DNA from: Siphonodentalium dalli
Lineage: Eukaryota > Mollusca > Scaphopoda > Gadilida > Siphonodentaliidae
Assembly (NCBI GenBank): GCA_032622095.1
Contig: CP136066.1
Coordinates: 134,695,917 to 134,759,916 of the forward strand
Length of the DNA stretch: 64,000 nucleotides
Direction of reading: 5' to 3'
Part shown: positions 28,501 to 36,026 of the stretch, piece after piece
Layout: every line of letters starts with the position of its first letter
How positions within the stretch are numbered: position 1 is the stretch's first letter
The notes under the pieces: model-generated
Seen by the model: only the letters and a program-made list of their open reading frames with translations
Database searches by the model: none
What the model was told of the DNA's origin: nothing
Position numbers and translations under genes: made by a program

Positions 28501-28911
28501 TTTTCATTGATAATCATTCAAATTCAATAGCTCCCATCTGGAGGTGATCCTAAACATGCCTGTAAATTTTCAGGGTGTGCCAATAGAGTTGAATGTAAAA
28601 TTCAAGATGGCTGTCCGCAAACAATGTTTTTTAAATAAATTTTGAAAAAAAATTGACCGCTCCCCGAAGATCCATATAAAGTTTGGTGACGATTGAATGA
28701 GGGATGTGGCCTGCAGGGTGGGTCAAAGGATTTAGTCATGCAGTGTAATATCCATTTTCACACAGAAAAATTATCTGTCATGACCTGGGATATGGGCATG
28801 GAACAGTCTCAAGCAAGCCCCTTGTGTCCGGTCCAAATATCTGCCGCCCCCCCCCCCCCCCCCCCCCCCCCCCGTGAGATATTTCCATCCCAGATTCTAG
28901 GTCATGCCCCC

Positions 28912-28943
<32 letters not shown>

Positions 28944-31900
28944 TGAGATATTTCCATCCCAGATTCTAGGTCATGATGATTAGAGTCATAATGTCACATA
29001 CTCTTAACTGAGCACATAAGCTGATAATATATTCTATGCACTTTGTCAAAAAATCATCTCTCTCATCTATAACTTGTTGGAGAGCTCCTATTTTTTGTTT
29101 AATCTGATAAAAGCATGAAACAACAATAGTGCGCAAATTGTCCTAAATTTATAACATTATTTACAGCATGAACTCTGAGTAATTTTTACACAATTCTATG
29201 TTAATAACATGCAATCCCATCATCACCTTTCTTAAAATTATATTTTGTAATATTTGAAAGTAAGTTGCATCATTGAGGTGAATATGAACAAATGTTCCGA
29301 ACAGTTTAACATGACACATTTGATTTTCACTGGAACAATGCGAAAAAGTTAAAGGTTTTTTCCCCTATACTATTTAATAAATCAATTGACCTACCATTAC
29401 TACCTGAGGCATGTCCCTGAGATTCTGCCGATACAGTTGATTCATTGCCATTGGATTGTTGGTCAGTGGCTGCCCTCTGATTTTCTTGTAGTTGAGATAA
29501 ATAAGCCCGAGAGTTGGTCACTGTAATCACAGTTGAGAAGATATTATTATAAATCTTACATTTTAATACATATATTTCCTAGATGGAATGTTCAGTAATG
29601 GTCCAAATTAAAATTTGAGGCAGGAATGTCCCAGTGGGACTAAGGATACCCCTGCAGTGAAATATGAATGTGATATTATTCATAATACACGCATTGTGTC
29701 CGAGAAAATACAGGTCGAGTGTTTAGTTTCTCGCAAAAAGTGGACTGCTTACAAGCAGTCACGATATAGTGTCATTTCATTATTTAAATTTGTGTGCATT
29801 ATAAATCGGTTGTAAAACCCATAATTTGGTGCGTCTACAACTTACAACTCACAATACTACTCAATACTCATAGTAAATTCCTTATTTGGTATGTATTACC
29901 ATATATACAGGTAGGTTAGGAGAAAATACTAACTGGATTGAAAAATATTCATTTCTTTGCAAGAACCATTATATTATATACATGTTTTCTGTCTGATCAT
30001 TTCCCAATCATTAAGTAACGTGGATTAGCTGGATTTTGAGCGCATAGAATCGGTCGATTAAAATAACATTTGGTGTGATTTGAATACGATTGTTGAAAAA
30101 TTTCATTGGATGATCCAGTAGTTCCAAGTGTTTGTCTATAAACAAACAGTTTTGTAATGTTTTTGATGTTAGTTTACATTACAAAGCATACAAACATGAC
30201 AATAACATGCAATGTACACGATATTTATGATTGGTATAAGAACAACATCTGTCTATTAATATATATTATTCTTTCTGTTTATGGTGGTTTTAGCGGATGT
30301 GAATATTTTAACAGATATACCCACGGCGAAGACTGTCTGTATCTTTAAGGGAGCCATATTAAAACACAAGTATTAAATACATGCTTGGAAATAATTATGC
30401 ATGTTGCAAAACATTTCTATTTAACTCCACGAAAAAAAGTCGGACCGAACTCATAGACACAGGTGCACAATTTTGCATAGTGGTAAATGTCTGTACCAAG
30501 TTTTAAAAACATTTACAAAAAAAAATGGTCAGACAAAATTATGCCCAAGTGTCCCAACTTTTAGACTATAAACATTTGCCATGATGCTCACCAGGGACCA
30601 CACAGGGGTATGTAGCTGGAAGATATGAAAAGACATGGTACAGTCAAAAGGGGTTAATATATTTAACCCAATAAACGGGACTCATTATGAATGTATAGCA
30701 GCCAAGAGGTTAACCCTTTCTATACTAAATGGATTCTACCAGTTACAAAAGTGTACAATGGAATAGTCTATTATTCATCTGGATGGGTGTTCAGGTAATA
30801 AAAGCAGACATACACAAATATAATACAAATGAAATTCAGAATGTTTCATATTCTTTTGTGGGAAATGCTCAGATCATAAGTTCAAAATACCGTCTATGGT
30901 TGCTTGTAGAACTTATTTAATATCTGAACATTTCATAAGGGAACTACTCATCAATGGTTAAACAAAATTTCTCTCAATTTTCATTTCATGATTGGGAATG
31001 AACAATGAATTAAAATGAAGTTCACAGTATAAATGCTGATGTATTCAACAGAAGACACTGTATTTATTAAATTACCACTAACCTGGATCATCTTTATTAG
31101 TGTCTGATGACAGATCATTGCATGCAATGCAATAGTTAGAGCCCTGTTTATCTTGAAGAAGAATGGTCTGCAAATGATATAAATAGAAATATTAAACTGT
31201 ATAGTTATTCAATTCTGCCTCTGGTTAGTCCAGGCATTTTAGCACTTTAGGCGATATACAAGTCCAAATATTTGTTTTGTGGGATTTCTGATGGTTGCTG
31301 CTATGATAATGCTACAGAGATTAATTTGATAGGACAAGTACACGATCTTGAGGTAAGAAACTTCATGAATTTGATTGCGGCTTTTAAAGTTTTATCTGGA
31401 AATGCAACAACTTTGCCGAAATACATTGCAGTTCTCATAATTAAACATCATTAGCATGTTATCATATGTATCGCCATGTGCTATTACAAAAACCAAGCAA
31501 GTAATTTATGTAAGTGTTCTCGTAAAAAATTACATATGAAGCCTTTGGAATATTCAGTATTAAGTATATTCTACTATGATATATTAATAAGTTCTCGTAT
31601 ATTGATTTTGTTTTACAAGCAGTTATCTTACATTGTATAGAAACATGTGCTCATGTCTCTTGCCTTTTCATTACTGGAATTGTCCAAGTTATATTTGATA
31701 TATTATATTAATACACAGACTGAATATGGTACGAAGCCTTACAAAGTTATAGTGTTATAGACATTGATAATCTCAGCCACGTGGCAATAAAGAGAGTTTT
31801 AATTTATAGCAACGTGGTATACAACAAAGATAGTTTGGATTAATGTTGTGGCAGTTATAAATTATATCACGCAATTACTAATACGATATGATAAGTATAT

Positions 31901-34899
31901 TTTCATATTATCAGCGTTTGCGCTGTCGGTGGCCAATCTTCTTCGAATTTGGCTAATAAAAATTTCATTGGCTGATTTGGCCAAATGTTTTTTACCCCAA
32001 ATGGAGACGGAAAGCATGTAGATGGAAAGCTAATTAAAAAGCGCTGAATATATCGACAGTCCAGACGAAGTTAGGCAACAAAAGTATTTCGTACTTCGGA
32101 GATGTCGTCCTGTAATGGTCCAATAACTATGCGGATTTTTGTTTATATGCGGTCGGTGACATTGACTATGTAAACATGTATGCTTTGAAGAGAGTTGTTA
32201 TCAGTGAGCACAATGAATAGGTGAATACCACAAGACAGCAACAGGTAAGCTCAAACATTTAACCAGCCTAATCGTCAAAATGCTTAATCTGTACCCTGGT
32301 TATGTATTTTTTTGTTGATTAGGCAGTCTGTAAGATAAAATATTTAAATGCATTGTTCCTTAATTGGATGTACAGGCGAGCAGTTCTTAACTCAATGGTT
32401 ACCGTTACGTAATGTCATAAACTGCATCCCGTCAAATAATAACCTGGCTTCACATCATAAAAGTTTTGAATACAATAGATATTCAACAGTTGTCACCTTA
32501 CTGTAATAAGCAATAGTTAGCGACCGTTATGATGTCAGCGACAAAGAGTTATTACAATCGGTTTAGCGGATTTATGTGATTATAATTATATAGAATGTTA
32601 GTTTCATGTTTGCGAATTTCGTTTCAGGTAGCAACTCCCATAGTGCATCTGAACAAATGTTGAAGGAGAGTAAAAACATGAAGGAAATACATGTAACAAC
32701 CATAGCCAAAGCAGAACAGTCCACCGTCTCCGCGATGAAACATTTCTGACTTTGATACCTATGTTCGTATAATATTGTTTTTAACGTTGTTTTTGTGTTG
32801 TTTTAGTTATGTTTTTATTCTGTGTAACAAATAATGTTTAAAACAAATATTTTAGTCATTAATTGTCAAGCACCGAGAAAATGAGGATTAAATTTGGCCA
32901 ATGTTTGTTTAATTTGGCCAAAGTTTTTTTCATTTGGCTGATAAAATTTTCATTTGGCTAAACTTTTGGCCACAAGATTTTTCGGTCCAGCGCGAACATT
33001 GCATACTATATAAATCATGTATATGAGCACTATAAACCTTAACTCAGCCCAAATTACATCACGTACATTGTACATGACATTATCTCAATTTTGACATGCC
33101 GCCATAATTATTCTACAGTAAACCTCTCCAAACCGGACCCGCTATAAACAATTACCTCTGTACTCTCTATTCCGAACATAGGACGGCTTTTCTAGTCCAT
33201 AAGTGAACAAATACATTATTTTTTATCTCTGAAAACCAAACGCAGAAAGCGATACCAACCAAATGCACGTATGGTAGATTTGACATATCTGATGCTGAGC
33301 TATTGTTGGCTTTGGTGTATACCATAGACTAGGGATCCCTTATAAGTTTAAATTTCTGGTCTACATTCAACTCTGAGCAGTCCGGAAGGTTTTGTGATGG
33401 CTCATTCATTTTGACGGGTTAATTTGGTGACAATACGCAATACATCGTGCACTTTTGGCGAATTAATAATCGTAAAAATAAGAGTCCAACACAGCGGAAT
33501 AATTGATGTAAAATCAAAGTGTAAGTGATCCATTCTCTGTGAAGTCACCATTGTTCACTCAATGTGTGAATACAATTATCTCATGAGACAACTGCTGTTA
33601 TAATCACGTACAAAGTGTTCACGAACAAAAGACCACTAATTACTAGTAAATTGGTACACATATACAAGAGTATGAATCTACTATACATGTGTTACATAAA
33701 TTTGGTCAGTAACATTTTCAAAAATCACCGTAAAGTTATCGTTTCCATGTTCCCGGTCTGATCTAAACATGTACCGGACCTACCGGTATTGTTTTAATAT
33801 ACATGTACCGTAATTTTTAATTCTTACTATGTCATGTTTTATCTATTGTTATTATATTTTATTTGATACTTGAATTAAATTAATCAATAATGAGTTGGTT
33901 GTGCTTCGACAACTCACAGTAACGACGTCAATACATTCCAATCGCAATGTGATTTTCTATAAACCGAACACATCTCTAAACCGAACAGAAGGGCTGGTCC
34001 AAAGGTTGTTCGGTTAGGAGTGGTTTTACTGTATTACACACATGGATGCCGACAACTCCGTGCTTAGTTGTGTGAAATAAAGAGCTTTTTGTCTTAATTT
34101 ATTGGAACGCAGTATAACAATGATAATTCTGTTGTTGTGCATAAATGGTGTCAGGGATGCATTTAATTAACTATATCATGTATAATAAGTATATTTCATA
34201 GTATATTAAGCATGTATATGAGCACAACATATGCATGTATATATTTTCGAAATATTGCACGTCCAAAACAATTTGCCGACTGACACAGATGACAATTCGC
34301 TGCATGAATAGCGGCCTATCAATTTAAAGTACTCTAGCAGCGCAGTCTATTAAGTATTAAATATCCCAATCATAAAACTTCCACGATGGCAATGTATTTA
34401 TTTAATTAATTTTAAAAAGCATCAATTGAAAACTAATTACGGAGATTGCTGGACAATAGGAGGACGTATTATTTATTTATTACACAAGAGTTATGGGACC
34501 TGATCATTGTGTTCATAATTGGGAGGACTTTCAGGTGGTGCTTAATTGTATTCTTCAGAATCACAATCCTTTAAAAGTGAAAATTATTCCAGACCGAAAT
34601 ATGGTACATATGGACAATTTAAAAATGAAAACAATTGTAGAATAATGAATACTCTTAATAATATAAATTTTTCATCAGAATCTGAGGGGATTATGACAAA
34701 TTCTGTTCTAAATTTGAGGCAGCATAACTATATTATGAGATACACAACTTACATCACAGATGTCACATTGTGTATTGAGCATCTTGTACCCCTTTAGTAA
34801 GTAATCACCCATCACTTTACTGATTTTATCCGACCTCTCTCTTCTTGCTTCTAATATTTTCAGTTCGGCTTCACTAGGCGGGTGCCAGTCATCATCCAT
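10258..34899 (-). CDS. ZNRD2/SSSCA1 (autoantigen p27)-like protein with four zinc ribbons, 12 exons
   Basis: Rebuilt from twelve exons joined at AG/GT sites: 34899-34753, 31167-31083, 29520-29404, 26758-26639, 25654-25506, 20149-20065, 19050-18940, 17917-17790, 15060-14988, 14227-14100, 13613-13541, 10541-10258. They sum to exactly 500 codons including the stop. Four CxxC-x13-CxxC zinc ribbons lie at residues 45-65, 202-222, 310-330 and 377-397. Each is preceded by the family signature helix (GDYLLKGYKML, LSDYMLKGYKML, GECLLKGHRML, GERLLKGHQMM) and contains T-I/V-L-L/F-x-D-K/R. The C-terminal ~40 residues (WATAELRTTTNIERSIHLCQLI) match the conserved end of vertebrate ZNRD2. From knowledge of the family: ZNRD2 is a single-ribbon protein of about 200 residues, so this one is more than twice as long and has extra modules. 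The start is the ATG of WHPP exon 1 (purine at -3, G at +4). It aligns with the human N-terminus, but a 5' non-coding exon is likely because an acceptor-like AAAG sits two bases upstream. The molecular role of the multi-ribbon form is unknown. No transcript evidence was available. Confidence 0.88.
10542..13540 (-). other. Intron 11 of the ZNRD2-like gene
   Basis: 3.0 kb. Apart from the alternative exon at 10915-10947, no repeat with clear ends and no further coding exon was seen; mostly unique-looking AT-rich DNA. Confidence 0.5.
10915..10947 (-). CDS. Possible alternative last exon of the ZNRD2-like gene
   Basis: Acceptor tctgtttcag is followed by a copy of the start of exon 12: it encodes SPSVTPSSVQ then TAA, against SPSVTPSSVRP in exon 12, in the same phase. 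The stop overlaps AATAAA (CAATAAAATG). Use of this exon would yield a protein with all four ribbons but no conserved C-terminal helix. It may equally be a decayed partial duplicate of exon 12. Only sequence similarity, phase and the signal support it. Confidence 0.4.
13541..13613 (-). CDS. ZNRD2-like exon 11: second half of ribbon 4
   Basis: Acceptor tcttcag, donor C|GTGAGT, phase 0-1, 73 nt like exon 9. Encodes TVLFKDKRGRCYCVSCDQA then DILDS (residues 382-405); C394 and C397 complete ribbon 4. An additional Cys at 392 is unique to this ribbon. Confidence 0.92.
13614..14987 (-). other. Introns 10 and 9 of the ZNRD2-like gene
   Basis: Short introns (486 and 760 bp) on either side of exon 10 (14100-14227). 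No repeat structure noticed. Confidence 0.6.
14100..14227 (-). CDS. ZNRD2-like exon 10: first half of ribbon 4
   Basis: Acceptor atttttcag, donor GAT|GTATGT, phase 1-0, 128 nt like exon 8. Encodes SNIYDAADYEHRRRQTEM, then CKLMGERLLKGHQMMAESCD and RCD (residues 339-381; C377, C380). Confidence 0.92.
14988..15060 (-). CDS. ZNRD2-like exon 9: second half of ribbon 3
   Basis: Acceptor actttcag, donor A|GTAAGT, phase 0-1, 73 nt like exon 11. Encodes TVLFRDKKGRTYCVTCEHA then ETSSS (residues 315-338); C327 and C330 complete ribbon 3. An alternative GT three bases upstream (A|GTAGTA) is weaker but also in phase. Confidence 0.88.
15590..16075. repeat. Tandem repeat, ~160-bp unit, about 3 copies
   Basis: Each unit has gagccc-y-gtgacgtcgtc, ataataaacaaagtcca, taactctgctgaaaata-tccggccggacctgg and gaactc.ttctagatactgg. 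Units start near 15590, 15750 and 15905. Divergence between copies is moderate. Confidence 0.7.
16380..17250. repeat. Tandem repeat, ~115/163-bp alternating unit, about 6 copies
   Basis: The word gacaaactaagacccataac recurs near 16421, 16534, 16697, 16813, 16959 and 17121. Between copies lie ttttcgaactcgtccgagat and ttaatatttcatcgagttat. Spacing alternates between about 113-116 and 146-163 bp, implying units with and without an internal segment. Confidence 0.7.
17790..17917 (-). CDS. ZNRD2-like exon 8: first half of ribbon 3
   Basis: Acceptor ttccacag, donor GAG|GTAAAC, phase 1-0, 128 nt like exon 10. Encodes PNITESAEMEERRRRMD, then CKLMGECLLKGHRMLAESCD and SCE (residues 272-314; C310, C313). 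It lacks the WHPP segment of exons 1 and 5, so modules 3 and 4 form a distinct, shorter pair. Confidence 0.9.
17918..18939 (-). other. Intron 7 of the ZNRD2-like gene
   Basis: 1.0 kb. A block at about 18725-18780 (tggaatggtctattatttacctggatgg...) resembles 30755-30800 in intron 2, a dispersed repeat or an intronic remnant of the module duplication. Confidence 0.45.
18940..19050 (-). CDS. ZNRD2-like exon 7: linker
   Basis: Acceptor tgttctag, donor G|GTAGCC, phase 1-1. Encodes VINPQANLSQLQESQMTDSK and a further polar stretch ending in EQTLT (residues 235-271). It is paralogous to exon 3 over the first 15 residues. Confidence 0.8.
19281..19866. repeat. Minisatellite, 18 copies of a ~31-34 bp unit, in intron 6
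   Basis: Consensus ggatatcaatggaaggaggg followed by ggaaatatcca. Units 3-8 are largely repeated as units 14-18 (variants caacagaaagag, caatgcaagggag, cattggaaggcg recur in the same order), a higher-order duplication about 365 bp apart. Because the period is not a multiple of three and the unit lacks stops in most frames, long meaningless ORFs appear in several frames on both strands. Confidence 0.95.
20065..20149 (-). CDS. ZNRD2-like exon 6: second half of ribbon 2
   Basis: Acceptor atttgcag, donor G|GTGAAT, phase 0-1, 85 nt like exon 2. Encodes TILLQDRKGNNYCVACTEL then SSNTNKVDP (residues 207-234). C219 and C222 complete ribbon 2. Confidence 0.92.
20376..20483. mobile_element. Hairpin MITE, copy 3
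   Basis: tgtcatttgcagaatgaggt ... gtgaatttagtgattct / agaatcacaaaattcaccct ... acctcattctgc. Same family as 6461-6697, in intron 5. The left arm carries a small mutation cluster (ccccccgagtg). Confidence 0.75.
20667..20758. mobile_element. Hairpin MITE, copy 4 (diverged)
   Basis: gggttcccagaggatgaagt ... gtgatgctagccc / gggatagtgtcactaaattc ... cctctggggacgtcattctg. Arms are more diverged than in the other copies; same central loop type (caccatgc). Confidence 0.65.
20766..21150. repeat. Short inverted and direct repeats at the left end of the 4.5-kb element
   Basis: aatattttccaaaaaagt...ctcctagaagtat (20766-20808) is inverted at about 21063-21105, and cttgcccactgaactatatg follows both (20808, 21128). 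The pair straddles the left end of the element at 20874, suggesting nested insertions. Confidence 0.6.
20874..25420. mobile_element. 4.5-kb element with 119-bp terminal inverted repeats, in intron 5
   Basis: 20874-20992 (aaaacggtacgaaaattcta...) and 25302-25420 are exact-length inverted copies with 3 mismatches in 119 by eye. No clear target duplication was identified. The interior holds unrecognised, broken coding-like stretches: around 22070-22160 (ENGNLYIDVIEKYFPFEKEN) and 22325-22415 (NGDPNAWPLARGYKQLWNIC). A GC-richer part (22.8-24.2 kb) has two diverged copies of a segment (cttgagataaccatcgcccg at 23050, tttgaggtaactatcgcccc at 24150). Transposon superfamily not assigned. Confidence 0.7.
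23385..23462 (-). other. tRNA-like sequence (tRNA pseudogene or SINE head)
   Basis: The minus strand reads gtcgctgtagccgagtggtt with an A-box (TAGCCGAGTGG), a GGACTGCAAACC anticodon-like arm and a weak B-box (aaagttcaactcc). No matching acceptor stem closes it, so it is not a functional tRNA. Confidence 0.45.
25506..25654 (-). CDS. ZNRD2-like exon 5: module 2 N-terminal part and first half of ribbon 2
   Basis: Acceptor attcccacag, donor GTAAGT, phase 1-0, 149 nt like exon 1. Encodes MDIEWHPPNEAEQKILDA and continues to LNSECEVCD (residues 158-206; C202, C205). The internal Met at residue 158 is in the same place as the initiator Met of exon 1 and is preceded by 2 exonic bases (AT), a probable fossil of the duplicated start codon. 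Confidence 0.9.
25655..26638 (-). other. Intron 4 of the ZNRD2-like gene
   Basis: 984 bp with a C-rich tract near 26210-26230. No element boundaries recognised. Confidence 0.5.
26639..26758 (-). CDS. ZNRD2-like exon 4: linker with NAGNAG acceptor
   Basis: Acceptor ttttcagcag allows two in-frame starts differing by one alanine codon; donor G|GTGAGC. Phase 1-1. Encodes ADSPTSAVQLLNGKRLSS then NPFTQIDLTDEPSEQPSASN (residues ~117-156), a low-complexity acidic/serine linker. No counterpart was found after exon 7, so either the second module lost it or it was gained in the first. Its final G joins exon 5 to make GAT (D157). Confidence 0.72.
26811..27801. mobile_element. pogo/Tigger-like non-autonomous element in intron 3
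   Basis: ~45-bp inverted ends starting CAGTA: cagtattgccctaattaatc ... cagcagaattatgg and its reverse complement at 27757-27801. Both are flanked by TA, the tc1/mariner-pogo target. 991 bp with no transposase ORF. Inside are a fragment of the 49.1-kb element family (26915-27112, ending gtaaagttgaactaaa) and an aagatggctgc block (27229). Confidence 0.7.
28130..28760. repeat. aagatggc-type dispersed repeat, tandem copies, intron 3
   Basis: Starts with tgtcaacgacactgtagttc, a left end like that at 49069. It holds three copies of the aagatggcygc...gccatgttttt block (about 28199, 28476 and 28605) with tatgaagtttggtgacgat-like spacers. No right end found. Confidence 0.55.
28846..28978. repeat. Two poly-C tracts each followed by the same 41-bp segment
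   Basis: Runs of about 28 and 30 C residues, each followed by gtgagatatttccatcccag and attctaggtcatg. A tandem duplication of tract plus flank. The G-rich minus strand is the transcribed-sense strand of the ZNRD2-like intron. Confidence 0.85.
29404..29520 (-). CDS. ZNRD2-like exon 3: linker
   Basis: Acceptor gattacag, donor G|GTAGTAAT, symmetric phase 1-1. Encodes VTNSRAYLSQLQENQ followed by a polar Q/N/S/E-rich stretch (about residues 78-116). Its start is paralogous to exon 7 (VINPQANLSQLQESQ), which supports one duplicated block covering exons 1-3 and 5-7. No domain recognised; probably flexible. Confidence 0.8.
29521..31082 (-). other. Intron 2 of the ZNRD2-like gene
   Basis: 1.56 kb. 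Contains a fragment at about 30430-30620 related to the aattttgtc-type repeat at 1081-1855 and the 30755-30800 block shared with intron 7. No further exon recognised. Confidence 0.45.
31083..31167 (-). CDS. ZNRD2-like exon 2: second half of zinc ribbon 1
   Basis: Acceptor ttgcag, donor G|GTTAGT. Encodes TILLQDKQGSNYCIACNDL then SSDTNKDDP (residues 50-77), ending in phase 1. C62 and C65 complete ribbon 1. TILLQDKQ and YCxAC match the vertebrate protein almost exactly. Length 85 nt, the same as exon 6. Confidence 0.92.
31915..33002. mobile_element. Possible element with gcgctg ends and tttggcca clusters, intron 1
   Basis: Left end gtttgcgctgtcggtggcca, right end cagcgcgaac (inverted match over ~10 bp). 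Both ends carry clusters of atttggcc/tttggct words. No transposase and no secure target duplication. Tentative. Confidence 0.35.
33116..34031. mobile_element. pogo/Tigger-like non-autonomous element in intron 1
   Basis: Ends CAGTAaACCTCTCCAAACCG and (inverted) CAGTAAAACCACTCCTAACC, flanked by TA on both sides. Subterminal ccgaac words repeat near both ends. CAGT-A/R-AACCTC ends are characteristic of pogo/Tigger elements. 916 bp without a transposase ORF. Confidence 0.75.
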
Positions 34900-34901
34900 T
34901 T
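34753..34901 (-). CDS. ZNRD2-like exon 1: N-terminus and first half of zinc ribbon 1
   Basis: Encodes MDDDWHPPSEAELKILEARR and continues through GDYLLKGYKMLNTQCDICD (residues 1-49). It carries the first CxxC (C45, C48). The donor GTAAGT follows directly. An acceptor-like cttcaaag lies just before the two bases preceding ATG, so the exon probably has 2 nt of 5'UTR and an upstream non-coding exon. Length is 149 nt, identical to exon 5. Strong match to the human ZNRD2 start region (WEPPTEAE...LMGDYLLRGYRML). Confidence 0.9.
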
Positions 34902-35474
34902 CTTTGAAGACAAACATTTATAGCCATCAGAATACAGAGCAGGGATGGGATAATCTTATTCTATATTTTTATTGTAAAACCAATAGCTTATTTGTGTGAA
35001 ATACAGCATAATACAGAAGAATTCTAAACGTTCAATATAAAATTGTGTATTGTTCTTGAACAATACAAACTGATTACATTAACAACGTCATTGGCGACAT
35101 CAACTTTAACAGAAAACTTCTTTGCTAAACTATGAGGTACATGCATAGCTTACATTAAGCACATGTTTGTTCAATTAAATAAAACAATATCGACCTAAAT
35201 TTTAGTATATTACAAGCTACAATATCCAGAGTGTGCAATAAACATCCAACAAAACAGTTTTGTGAAAACATTAACGTTATTGCACTTGTTTGTCACGATG
35301 TGAGGTAAAACTCGAACCTCTGGTTCTCGTTACCATCACGTCACAACAAACTTGTGCAATAACGTTAACCAGTTCACACACTTCTATGTATTCATCTATG
35401 TATTTATAATGATTACATGATAAAGAATTCTAGGAGTCAAAGTATTGTATTTGTAATCAACAACTTCGAAAATT

Positions 35475-35664
35475 GGAGAGTATTTTCAATTTTTTTTTAT
35501 TACATCTTGCCAAAGTAGGCCTATTCTAGAGTACTTTGTAGAAAGTTGATATGAAAAATGTTGTTACAAAAGTAAGAACATTTTTCATATCAACTTTCTA
35601 CAAAGTACTCTAGAATAGGCCTACTTTGGCAAGATGTAATAAAAAAAATTTGAAAATACTCTCC
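35475..35664. mobile_element. Near-perfect hairpin, 88-bp arms, 14-nt loop
   Basis: 35475-35562 and 35577-35664 are reverse complements with one mismatch; the loop is gttacaaaagtaag. Arms contain attacatcttgccaaagtag. No coding capacity. Probably a very young MITE or foldback element; a transcript would form long double-stranded RNA. Confidence 0.9.
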
Positions 35665-35707
35665 TATCTATTTGAATGGGACAAATGGATAAAAATGGAT
35701 GATATAT

Positions 35708-36018
35708 CAGGGACCAGCCTAGGGTCAAAATATAGGGAGAAGTGACTTCTCCCTCTTGGAAAAATAAGGAGAAGTGAGGGCTTACCAGGGAGAAGTGGAG
35801 CGTTAGTGCGACTATTTGTCGCTAGTAACTATTCATTAGAACTGATTGTTTTAGCTGTTATTATTGTCCACAATAGATTTTCTACATGTGTGAGGATAAA
35901 CTGGATTTTTTTTTTTTTTTTTAGGGAGACATCCACTTCTCCCTGACGTCATTTCAGGGAGACTTGCGGCCACATAGGGCGACTATTTCGCCCACGTCGC
36001 CCCCTAGGCTGGTCCCTG
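35708..36018. mobile_element. hAT-like non-autonomous element with 8-bp target duplication
   Basis: Ends cagggaccagcctaggg / ccctaggctggtccctg. Flanking TGATATAT occurs on both sides (35700-35707 and 36019-36026), a perfect 8-bp target duplication diagnostic of hAT. Internal ggagaagtg/cacttctcc repeats and an 18-20 nt poly-T. 311 bp, no ORF. Confidence 0.85.
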
Positions 36019-36026
36019 TGATATAT

